A DNA stretch of 64,000 nt from Monoplex corrugatus (Eukaryota > Mollusca > Gastropoda > Littorinimorpha > Ranellidae): contig CM060311.1 of assembly GCA_030674185.1 (NCBI GenBank), positions 99,813,513 to 99,877,512 on the forward strand. Reading direction: 5' to 3'. Below, in pieces: positions 35,411 through 44,479 of the stretch (position 1 is its first letter; each line of letters starts with the position of its first letter). The notes beneath the pieces were generated by a model that saw only the letters and a list, made by a program, of their open reading frames with translations, was not told where the DNA came from and ran no database searches. The position numbers and the translations under genes were made by a program.

Positions 35411-38400
35411 ATGATTAATGACCAGTTGGAATTTCCGTGTGCGTGTGGAAGGAGATTCACCACCAAACGCGGCATGAAGATCCACAGGACAAAAATGGGC
35501 TGTTTGAAGACACATACGAACCAGCAGCAGCGCACTGCGATAGCAGGTGAGACGTTGGATGACCAAGGCCAGGAATTAAACCATAGTGCCAAGGACATCC
35601 ACGCTGACGGTTCTGATGCGGATTTTGCACAAGCTCTTAACGCCAAACGTGGAAAACTCAATTTGCCGCCTGCCAGTGCAAAAGAACAATGGGAGAAATT
35701 AGATGAGAAACTTGTCCTTAAGCTGAATGCGCTAATAGAGAACAGTACGCTGGAACACAAACTTGACACATACGGAGACATCATATACTCTATCTGCAGG
35801 GACACTTATGGAGTGAAGCAGCCAAAGACAAAAACGCCTCCCCAGAAATCCAGAAGACAGCAACAGATGGAGAGCATCCGGAGGGAGAAAAGGAAGCTTA
35901 AAAAGCGAATGAAAACTGCCTCAGAATTCGAGAAGCAAGGGCTCCTGGAACTCTGGAAAGATCTGAAGGCCAAACACAATGCTCTCAGCAAAGTGGAATC
36001 AGCAAGGCGAAGAAAGAGCAAAAAGAAGAAGACTCAAGATCGTTTCTTCAAAGATCCCTTTGACTTTGCAAGAAAGCTGTTTGAACAACCCAAATCAGGG
36101 ACTCTCACAGTGGGCAAGGAAACCCTAGAGCAGCATCTCAGGGAAACATATTCCGATTCTCAGCGCAAGGCACCACTCGAAATCCAGAATCTGGTTTGGC
36201 CTGCAGCGCCAGAAGGAAAATTCAATAACAAACCACCAACACTGGATGAAGTGAAGAACGTAGTAAAGAAAGCCAGAGCCAAGTCAGCACCTGGACCAAA
36301 CGGAATACCATACCTGCTCTACAAGAAATGCCCAAAAGTGCTCGAGTGGCTCCACAAGATGATTCGATCAGCATGGAGGAACCAGAAGATCAGCGACCAA
36401 TGGATGAGAGCTGAAGGAGTGTACATTCCGAAGGAGCAGAACTCCAGCAGCATCAATCAGTTCAGGCCAATATCACTTCTGAACGTCGAGGGGAAAATCT
36501 TCTTCTCTGTTATGGCAGCAAGATTGACAAAATACCTGACTGAAAACAAGTATCTGGATATGTCAGTCCAAAAGGGAGGCATACCAGGAATGCCTGGATG
36601 CTTGGAACATGCCACGTTGATTTGGGATGCCATCCAAAAAGCAAGAACAGAGAAGAGAGACATTGACGTAGTTTGGCTTGATCTGGCGAATGCATATGGA
36701 TCAGTTCCACACGATATGATCCAGCTGGCTCTTGAAATGTATCACATCCCAGAAAACATCCGAACAATGCTGAGGAAGTATTTCCAAGGGTTCTCAATGC
36801 GGTTCTCTACCAAAGAATACACCACGGACTGGATAGACCTAGAGGTGGGCATTGCAATGGGCTGTGCAATCTCTCCCATACTGTTCGTGTTGGCAATGGA
36901 AGTCATCTTGAAAGCTGCAATGAAGAGTTCAGGTCCAGTGAATCTGGGAGATGGATACCAGATGCCTCCTCTGAAAGCTTTCATGGATGACACAACAGTC
37001 TTGTCCACGGATGAGGAAGAGACACACCGAATCTTAAAGCAGCTGGATGAGCTGGTGGCCTCTTCAAGAATGAGGTTCAAACCTAAGAAATCCCGAAGTC
37101 TCTCACTGCGGAAAGGAAAAGTGGCAGATTCAGTCAAATTCATGGTAGCCAACCAAGCCATCCCCACTGTCACAGAAGAGCCAGTAAAAAGTCTCGGAAG
37201 ATGGTATGATGACTCCCTGAAAGACACACAAAGGGGATGTGAAACCAAGCAAACAGCAGAAGAAGGCCTGAAGAAAATAGATAACTGCGGACTGCCAGGC
37301 AAATACAAAGTCTGGTGTCTACAGTTCATGCTGATACCAAAACTGCTGTGGCCACTGTTAATCTATGACATTTGCACCAGCACAGTCGAAGCAATGGAAG
37401 CCAAAATCAACAAATACACAAGAAAATGGCTCGGTGTCCCACCTGGTCTCACTGATGTTGCATTCTACTGTCGTCAAGCAATGCTGAAGCTACCTCTCAA
37501 ATCCATAGTGGAGGAATACAAAGTTGGAAAAGCAAGACTGTTGAGCATGCTGGAGGAATCGGAAGACAATATCGTGAGATCAGTTCATCCAAAGCTGAGA
37601 ACTGGCAGAAAGTGGAAAGTCCAAGAGGCTGTAAACAATGCCAAGAGAAACCTCAGCATCAAAGAAATAATTGGACACACGCAAACCAACAGACAGGGAC
37701 TGGGAGCAACAAAAATGCAGTGGTGGTCCAAAGCCAAAGGGAAGGAAAAAAGAGACATGATCATACAGGAGTTGAAGGAAGAAGAAGATGTCAAAAGAGT
37801 GCAGAAGGCAGTCCAGCAAGGTCAACAGGGGCAATGGACAACATGGGACAGTGCACTCCAAAGAAGTCTCAGCTGGAACGATATGTGGCACATGGCTCCT
37901 CTAAGGATAAGCTTCCTCCTCAGATCTGTATATGACCTGCTCCCCTCGAATGCAAACTTAGTGAAATGGGGGAAAGCAGACGACCCAGCATGTCCGCTCT
38001 GTCAGAAGAAACAAACAGTGGAACATGTCCTAAGCTCTTGCAAAGTAGCGCTAGCCCAAGGAAGGTATACATGGAGGCACAACCAAGTTCTGAAAGTGAT
38101 CACAGATGTGGTTAGCGAAAAAACCATGACCCCAAACGCACCAATTGCTATGACAACGTTCTACAAAGCAGGAGGGAAACAGGTCTGGCCCGAAAGTGCT
38201 ATGACAACCAGCACATTGCCAAAGGGTCTTCTGGATGGAGCAGTCGACTGGGAGTGTACAGCAGACCTCCCAGAGTGGAGAAATTACCCAGATGTCATCA
38301 GCAAGACAGGCATGAGACCAGACATCGCTCTCCACTCTGACTCCTCGAAACAAGTGATTCTGATAGAACTCACTGTGCCATACGAAAGCAGAATGGAAGA

Positions 38401-38659
38401 AGCACATATCTACAAGACCGAAAAATACGCCGGTCTTGCCAGCACCCTGAAGAAAGCAGGTCTGCGGGTCAAAATCTTCGCCATAGAGGTCGGGGCAAGA
38501 GGGTTTGTGGGCACCTCCGCTTATGATCTCATGAAACAACTCGCCATTTCTGGGAAGAAGAGGACTAGAGCCCTTAAAGCGATGGCAGAGGCAGCAGAAA
38601 GGAGCTCAAGCTGGATCTGGGCAAGGAGGAACCAAAAAAGTGAACTTCATAAGGATTAA
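35411..38659 (+). CDS. Reverse transcriptase with zinc finger and restriction-like endonuclease
   Basis: Product of 1,082 residues for target-primed reverse transcription. In order: N-terminal zinc-finger-like motif C10-x-C12...H25...C31; a lysine-rich linker; RT domain with SAPGPNGIPYLLYKKCP, FRPISLLNVEGKIF, motif A VVWLDLANAYGSVP (catalytic Asp near 424) and motif C AFMDDTTVL (Asp pair near 525); a C-terminal zinc knuckle C-x2-C-x7-H-x4-C (near 861-877, CPLCQKKQTVEHVLSSC); then a PD-(D/E)XK-type endonuclease with RPDIALHSDSSKQVILIELT, where RPD and the Glu 12 residues later fit the catalytic pattern of R2/R4/NeSL-type elements. No stop or frameshift breaks the frame. Exact clade cannot be fixed by eye. 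Confidence 0.9.
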   Translation: MINDQLEFPCACGRRFTTKRGMKIHRTKMGCLKTHTNQQQRTAIAGETLDDQGQELNHSAKDIHADGSDADFAQALNAKRGKLNLPPASAKEQWEKLDEKLVLKLNALIENSTLEHKLDTYGDIIYSICRDTYGVKQPKTKTPPQKSRRQQQMESIRREKRKLKKRMKTASEFEKQGLLELWKDLKAKHNALSKVESARRRKSKKKKTQDRFFKDPFDFARKLFEQPKSGTLTVGKETLEQHLRETYSDSQRKAPLEIQNLVWPAAPEGKFNNKPPTLDEVKNVVKKARAKSAPGPNGIPYLLYKKCPKVLEWLHKMIRSAWRNQKISDQWMRAEGVYIPKEQNSSSINQFRPISLLNVEGKIFFSVMAARLTKYLTENKYLDMSVQKGGIPGMPGCLEHATLIWDAIQKARTEKRDIDVVWLDLANAYGSVPHDMIQLALEMYHIPENIRTMLRKYFQGFSMRFSTKEYTTDWIDLEVGIAMGCAISPILFVLAMEVILKAAMKSSGPVNLGDGYQMPPLKAFMDDTTVLSTDEEETHRILKQLDELVASSRMRFKPKKSRSLSLRKGKVADSVKFMVANQAIPTVTEEPVKSLGRWYDDSLKDTQRGCETKQTAEEGLKKIDNCGLPGKYKVWCLQFMLIPKLLWPLLIYDICTSTVEAMEAKINKYTRKWLGVPPGLTDVAFYCRQAMLKLPLKSIVEEYKVGKARLLSMLEESEDNIVRSVHPKLRTGRKWKVQEAVNNAKRNLSIKEIIGHTQTNRQGLGATKMQWWSKAKGKEKRDMIIQELKEEEDVKRVQKAVQQGQQGQWTTWDSALQRSLSWNDMWHMAPLRISFLLRSVYDLLPSNANLVKWGKADDPACPLCQKKQTVEHVLSSCKVALAQGRYTWRHNQVLKVITDVVSEKTMTPNAPIAMTTFYKAGGKQVWPESAMTTSTLPKGLLDGAVDWECTADLPEWRNYPDVISKTGMRPDIALHSDSSKQVILIELTVPYESRMEEAHIYKTEKYAGLASTLKKAGLRVKIFAIEVGARGFVGTSAYDLMKQLAISGKKRTRALKAMAEAAERSSSWIWARRNQKSELHKD

Positions 38660-38678
38660 ATTCCCTACAGATGATGTG

Positions 38679-38758
38679 TGCCCCGTTAGCACATTGGTAA
38701 AAACCGCGTACCGCAGTTCTGAAGCGCAGAATCGCCCAGGTTCGATCCCCGGCGTGGG
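38679..38758 (+). other. tRNA-like 3' end of the retrotransposon
   Basis: Nineteen bases after the stop codon begins CCCCGTTAGCACATTGGTAA, which has an A-box (TAGCACATTGG), and 50 bases later GGTTCGATCCCCGG, a perfect B-box. It ends GGCGTGGG immediately before the A24 tail. The T-arm pairs in four of five positions by eye, but the acceptor stem is poor, so it is a tRNA-like remnant, not a functional tRNA gene. It makes up nearly all of the element's 3' UTR. Confidence 0.6.
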
Positions 38759-38782
38759 AAAAAAAAAAAAAAAAAAAAAAAA

Positions 38783-38912
38783 TAGACAACAGCAGAAGGG
38801 CATCCAGGAGTCATGACCTGGATGTGGCCCGGCCCCCCGAGAGTGTAAGGAATTCAGGGCCGAAACACTTGTCTAAAGGGGGTTACTTCTCTGAAGACCT
38901 TCTGTTGTCTAG
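38783..38912. repeat. 130-bp segment with short terminal inverted repeats
   Basis: Starts TAGACAACAGCAGAAGG and ends CCTTCTGTTGTCTAG, near-perfect inverted ends. Inside are a perfect 8-bp stem (CATCCAGG...CCTGGATG) and CGGCCC...GGGCCG. It directly abuts the poly(A) tail of the retrotransposon. It may be a small foldback element or the 3' end of another transposon; the family is not recognised. Confidence 0.5.
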
Positions 38913-39390
38913 CTCTCCCTAGAGTTTCTTTCTACCTTAAAGTAGTTAAAATCACTTGCATTTTCTAATGTAACCTTACTGATCTGAGTATCTCGACATA
39001 CTTGACTTTTTTCTCCTTCTATGTGCATTACTTTCGTCTTCTTGGCATTTTGTCTTCTTGGCATTTTGTCTTCTTGACACTGAGATTTACACAGGTCTGC
39101 TTTCTTGCCCACTACATGCGCTCTGTACAGAATTCTTTTCATGCTAGTGATATCGCCTGACATCAGTGCAGCATCATCAGCACATCGTAGGTTTGTGAGT
39201 TTTTGAACGCCCACTTTTATTCCCATGTCTTCAGTATCGGCTTCTCTACAACCTGCTCCCTGTACACATTGACAAGACGAGATGACAGGAGGCGTCCCTG
39301 AAGGACTCTTTTCTTGATGCGAAAATATTTTCCAGTTTTGGCTGTTCCATCTAACTGTTGCTATTTGGTGGTTGTATTTATAATGGTTGT
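38905..39390 (-). mobile_element. RTE-like LINE reverse transcriptase fragment, minus strand
   Basis: Minus translation reads EDMGIKVGVQKLTNLRCADDAALMSG, a YADD-box (here CADD) in the IGGRKISNLRYADDTAL context of RTE-type reverse transcriptases, then a palm/thumb stretch ending NASDFNYFK. A nine-base duplication (TTGGCATTTTGTCTTC) breaks it. It is likely the upstream half of the fragment at 34.4-35.0 kb, now separated by the younger insertion. Confidence 0.65.
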
Positions 39391-39674
39391 CTGTAGCTGT
39401 TCAGAACCAGTCATTTGTAACTGTCCCCAACAGAACACATTACACATTTCAAAGTTAAGCTGAATGAAAATCAACTGAAGTAAAATGAAATCTGAGCCTC
39501 TTGAGTAAATGTTCTCCCCAATCATCATCCCACCATCTTCATGTCAACTGTTTTAATTTTTATAACACATGATTCATGATTTCCTCGCTCTTCCCTTGGG
39601 ACTAAAACTAGAAAAAGTCTTGTGGTAGGTTAATAATAAGTTTAATTGTTTCAATAACTTACTCCCCCTCCCCC
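39391..39674. other. Unique part of SFT2D intron 2
   Basis: AT-rich, with CTCCCCCTCCCCCT near 39,661. Nothing else seen. Confidence 0.5.
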
Positions 39675-41896
39675 TAGGTATACACACAGACTCATAGAGA
39701 GATACCACAGCTTACCAAAATAGACAGACACACAAAGAGATACCACAGCTTACCTAAATAGACAGACACACAGAGATACCACAGCTTACCAAAATAGACA
39801 TACACACAGAGATACCACAGCTTACCAAAATAGACAGACTCACAGAGATACCACAGCTTACCAAAATAGACAGACACACAGAGAGATACCACAGCTTACC
39901 AAAATAGACAGACACACAGACTCACAGAGATACCACAGCTTACCAAAATAGACAGACACACAGACTCACAGAGAGATACCACAGCTTACCAAAATAGACA
40001 GACACACAGAGAGATACCACAGCTTACCAAAATAGACAGACACACAGACTCACAGAGAGATACCACAGCTTACCAAAATAGACACACACACAGACACACA
40101 GAGAGATACCACAGCTTACCAAAATAGACATACACACAGAGATACCACAGCTTACCAAAATAGACAGACTCACAGAGATACCACAGCTTACCAAAATAGA
40201 CATACACACAGAGATACCACAGCTTACCAAAATAGACAGACTCACAGAGATACCACAGCTTACCAAAATAGACAGACACACAGAGAGATACCACAGCTTA
40301 CCAAAATAGACAGACACACAGACTCACAGAGAGATACCACAGCTTACCAAAATAGACAGACACAGACTCACAGAGAGATACCACAGCTTACCAAAATAGA
40401 CAGACACACAGACTCACAGAGAGATACCACAGCTTACCAAAATAGACAGACACAGACTCACAGAGAGATACCACAGCTTACCAAAATAGACAGACACAGA
40501 GAGATACCACAGCTTACCAAAATAGACAGACACAGAGAGATACCACAGCTTACCAAAATAGACAGACACACAGACTCACAGAGAGATACCACAGCTTACC
40601 AAAATAGACAGACACAGAGAGATACCACAGCTTACCAAAATAGACAGACTCACAGAGAGATACCACAGCTTACCAAAATAGACACACACACAGACACACA
40701 GAGAGATACCACAGCTTACCAAAATAGACAGACACACAGAGAGATACCACAACTTACCAAAATAGACAGACACAGAGAGATACCACAGCTTACCAAAATA
40801 GACAGACACAGAGAGATACCACAGCTTACCAAAATAGACAGACACAGAGAGATACCACAGCTTACCAAAATAGACAGACACAGACACACAGAGATACCAC
40901 AGCTTACCAAAATAGACAGACACAGAGAGATACCACAGCTTACCAAAATAGACAGACACAGAGAGATACCACAGCTTACCAAAATAGACAGACACAGAGA
41001 CTGAGAGAGATACCACAGCTTACCAAAATAGACAGACACAGAGAGATACCACAGCTTACCAAAATAGACAGACACAGACACACAGAGATATCACAGCTTA
41101 CCAAAATAGACAGACACAGAGATACCACAGCTTACCAAAATAGACAGACACAGAGAGATACCACAGCTTACCAAAATAGACAGACACAGAGAGATACCAC
41201 AGCTTACCAAAATAGACAGACACAGACACACAGAGATACCACAGCTTACCAAAATAGACAGACACAGAGAGATACCACAGCTTACCAAAATAGACAGACA
41301 CAGAGAGATACCACAGCTTACCAAAATAGACAGACACAGAGAGATACCACAGCTTACCAAAATAGACAGACACAGACACACAGAGATACCACAGCTTACC
41401 AAAATAGACACACAGAGAGATACCACAGCTTACCAAAATAGACAGACACAGAGAGATACCACAGCTTACCAAAATAGACAGACACAGAGAGATACCACAG
41501 CTTACCAAAATAGACAGACACAGAGAGATACCACAGCTTACCAAAATAGACAGACACACAGAGATACCACAGCTTACCAAAATAGACAGACACAGAGAGA
41601 TACCACAGCTTACCAAAATAGACACAGAGAGATTCCACAGCTTACCAAAATAGACAGACACACAAACACACTGTGACACAGAGATACCACAGCTTACCAA
41701 AATAGACACACACACAGACACACTGTGACACAGAGAGATACCACAGCTTACCAAAATAGACACACACACAGACACACTGTGACACAGAGAGATACCACAG
41801 CTTACCAAAATAGACAGACACACAGAGATACCACAGCTTACCAAAATAGACACACAGACTCACACAGTCACAGAGAGATACCACAGCTTACCAAAA
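39675..41896. repeat. 34-50-bp minisatellite made of the exon 2 donor junction, about 60 copies
   Basis: The constant core on plus is ATACCACAGCTTACCAAAAT plus AGACA; on the gene strand it reads TGTCTATTTTG|GTAAGCTGTGGTAT, identical to the last bases of exon 2 and its 5' splice site. Cores are separated by a variable CA/GA-rich spacer (GACACACAGACTCACAGAGAG and shorter). The first copy is the real junction at 41,892. Almost all copies keep GTAAG. Minus-strand ORFs of up to 251 codons reading SILVSCGIS/YFGKLWYL are artefacts, though the SILVSCGIS frame is the continuation of exon 2. Confidence 0.96.
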
Positions 41897-41978
41897 TAGA
41901 CAGACAGGCTCCCAAGATGAAACACAAGGCAAACAATTTGATGCGAGTGCCCCAACTTAGTGTTGAAGCATCATTGAT
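41892..41978 (-). CDS. SFT2D1: SFT2D exon 2 (membrane segment 1)
   Basis: Acceptor TTTCTGTTTCAG, 29 codons reading INDASTLSWGTRIKL, FALCFILGACLSIL (residues 23-51), then donor GTAAGCTGTG. Both ends are phase 0. It matches the SSLSWxTRxKxFxxCFxxG segment that opens the SFT2 domain. Its 3' end is the seed of the large array that follows. Confidence 0.96.
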
Positions 41979-42029
41979 CTGAAACAGAAAAGTAAATAAA
42001 CTAGTAAAAAATAAATCAACATCTTGAAC

Positions 42030-42115
42030 CATATCAGAGATCAATTGCTCTCACACACACAGACACACACACAGACAGACAGACAGACACACACACACAC
42101 ACACAGACAATAAAT
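42030..42115. repeat. CA/GACA microsatellite
   Basis: Interrupted (CA)n with (GACA)4 in intron 1, about 55-140 bp upstream of exon 2 on the gene strand. Confidence 0.9.
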
Positions 42116-42159
42116 CATGCAAATTACTGATACATCTCAAACATTGCCACACAGATATA

Positions 42160-43765
42160 TATGGGCACTGGCTATACTCAGGCACAGACATGGGCATTGG
42201 CTATACTCACAGACATGGGCACTGGCTATACTCATAGACATGGGCACTGGCTATACTCAGCACAGACATGGGCACTGGCTATACTCAGGCACAGACATGG
42301 GCATGGACTATACTCAGGCACAACATGGGCATGGTATACTCAGACACAGAACATGGGCACTGGCTATACTCAGGCACAGACATGGGCACTGGCTATACTA
42401 TCAGGCACATGGACATGGGCACTGGTTATACTAATATATTCAGAACAGACATGGGCATTGGCTATACTCAGGCACAGATGGCACATAACTATACTCAACT
42501 ATACTCAGGCAAGACATGGGCACTGACTATACTATACTCAGTGGGCTGACAAGGACGCATGGGCACTGGACTATACTATACTCAGGCAAGACATGGGCAC
42601 TGACTATACTATACTCAGGCACAGACATGGGCACTGACTATACTCGGGCACAGACATGGGCACTGGCTATACTATACTCAGGCACAGACATGGGCACTGA
42701 CTATACTATACTCAGGCACAGACATAGGCACTGACTATACTATACTCAGGCACAGACATGGGCACTGACTATACTATACTCAGGCACAGACATGGGCACT
42801 GACTTGACTATACTATACTCAGGCACAGACATGGGCACTGACTATACTATACTCAGGCAGACATCGGCACTGGCTATACTATACTCAGGCACAGACATGG
42901 GCACTGACTATACTATACTCAGGCAGACATGGGCACTGACTATACTATACTCAGGCAGACATGGGCACTGGCTATACTATACTCGGGCACAGACATGGGC
43001 ACTGACTATACTATACTCAAGCAGACATGGGCACTGACTATACTATACTCAGACACGGGCACTGACTATACTATACTCAGGCACAGACATGGACACTGAC
43101 TATACTATACTCAGGCAAGACATGGGCACTGACTATACTATACTCAGGACACAGACATGGGCACTGACTATACTATACTCAGGCACAGACATGGGCACTG
43201 ACTATACTATACTCAGGCAGACATGGGCACATGGACTTATACTATACTCAGGCACAGACATGGGCACTGACTATACTATACTCAGGCACAGACATGGGCA
43301 CTGACTATACTTATAGAACTCACGGCAACAGACATGGGCACTGGCTATACTATACTCAGGCACAGACATGGGCACTGACTTACTATACTCAGACAGACAT
43401 GGGCACTGACTATACTATACTCAGGCACAGACATGGGCACTGGCTATACTATACTCAGGCACAGACATGGGCACTGACCATACTATACTCAGACATGGGC
43501 ACTGGCTATACTATACTCAGGCACAGACATGGGCACTGACTATACTATACTCAGGCACAGACATGGGCACTGACTATACTATACTCAGGCACAGACATGG
43601 GCACTGACTATACTATACTCAGACACTGACTATACTATACTCAGACATGGGCACTGGCTATACTCAGGCACAGACATGGGCATTGACTATACTATACTCA
43701 GGCACAGACATGGGCACTGGCTATACTCAGGCACAGACATGGGCACTGGCTGTACTCAGGCAGTC
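42160..43765. repeat. 28-34-bp minisatellite in SFT2D intron 1, about 50 copies
   Basis: The unit is GGCACAGACATGGGCACTGA plus CTATACTATACTCA, with shorter early copies lacking one CTATA. Small indels are common throughout. Plus-strand ORFs reading MGTDYTILRHRHGH are artefacts. Confidence 0.94.
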
Positions 43766-44120
43766 TCCTTGAAAACTGTCTGACAGCGAGAGATGGACTG
43801 ATTCAGGCAAATCTTCTGATATCAATAGAGTTTGCCTCCCTCATCAAATCATCTGAATTTGCATAATTGCCACAAGGCTGTATGACAGATCAAACTTCAA
43901 ATTTTCGACATGGAAACATCTTGTAAACTGAGAAGAACTAGGTCTTATTAGATCTTTATAACATGAGGAGCACTAGATCTTTATAACATATTAACATGAG
44001 GAGCACTAGGTCTTACTAGATCTTTATAACTTGGGGAGCACTAGGAGAGGGATTCAAAGTTTTTGATGTATTTACTTCATTGTGAAAAGTTTGTGTGTCT
44101 TTACACATACACGATCCTGT
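43766..44120. other. Unique intron 1 sequence with a short tandem repeat
   Basis: Around 43,930-44,045 a segment CTAGGTCTTATTAGATCTTT/ATAACATGAGGAGCA is repeated about three times with truncation. Otherwise nothing recognised. Confidence 0.6.
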
Positions 44121-44138
44121 TTTTGTTTGTGTGTGTGT

Positions 44139-44216
<78 letters not shown>

Positions 44217-44375
44217 TGTGCGCGCGCACACGTATTATATGTGTGCATCTGTTTACATGTGTGTGTGTGTGTGAATATGAGAGAGAGAGAGAGACAGAGA
44301 CAGACAGAGACAGAGTGAGTGTTTGTGTGTGTATGTGTGTGCGTGCGTGTGTGTGCGTGTGTGTGTATGCATGCA
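44121..44375. repeat. (TG)n and (GA)n microsatellite cluster
   Basis: A (TG)~40 tract at 44,131-44,220, GCGCGCGCACAC, a GAGACAGA tract near 44,280-44,315 and further TG tracts. ORFs in both directions here are low-complexity. Confidence 0.95.
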
Positions 44376-44479
44376 TAAGTATGTAATATGATATGACACC
44401 GAGAACCTTGCAGACCAAATTTCTGTGCTGTTTTGGCAATGACAAAAAATCTTGAGTCCTGAATATTTATCTCACCTCT

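Larger units (their letters stand above)
35149..38782 (+). mobile_element. R2-superclade-like non-LTR retrotransposon, apparently intact
   Basis: The element consists of a short 5' region, one long ORF (35,411-38,659), a tRNA-like 3' segment and a pure run of 24 A (38,759-38,782). The frame is open for a further 37 codons upstream of the first ATG (from the TAA at 35,297), so the true start may be non-AUG or the 5' end truncated. It lies antisense to SFT2D inside intron 2. A long uninterrupted ORF and a clean A tail point to recent insertion. Apparent remnants of one minus-strand RTE-like LINE flank it on both sides, suggesting it landed in that older element. The 5' boundary is approximate. 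Confidence 0.8.

Noticed and set aside
35185..38539. Minus-strand ORFs of 70-206 codons opposite the retrotransposon ORF
   Set aside because: Shadows of the long coding frame on the other strand; no family match.
35411..38659. Host gene of 1,082 codons
   Set aside because: Domain order (zinc finger, RT, CCHC, PD-(D/E)XK endonuclease) and the poly(A) end mark it as a retrotransposon ORF.
38679..38758. Functional tRNA gene
   Set aside because: A and B boxes are present, but the acceptor stem does not pair and the segment is fused to a LINE and an A tail.
39692..41884. Minus-strand ORFs up to 251 codons reading YFGKLWYLSVS / SILVSCGIS
   Set aside because: Read-through of the splice-donor array; exon 2 itself reaches a stop eight codons past its donor.
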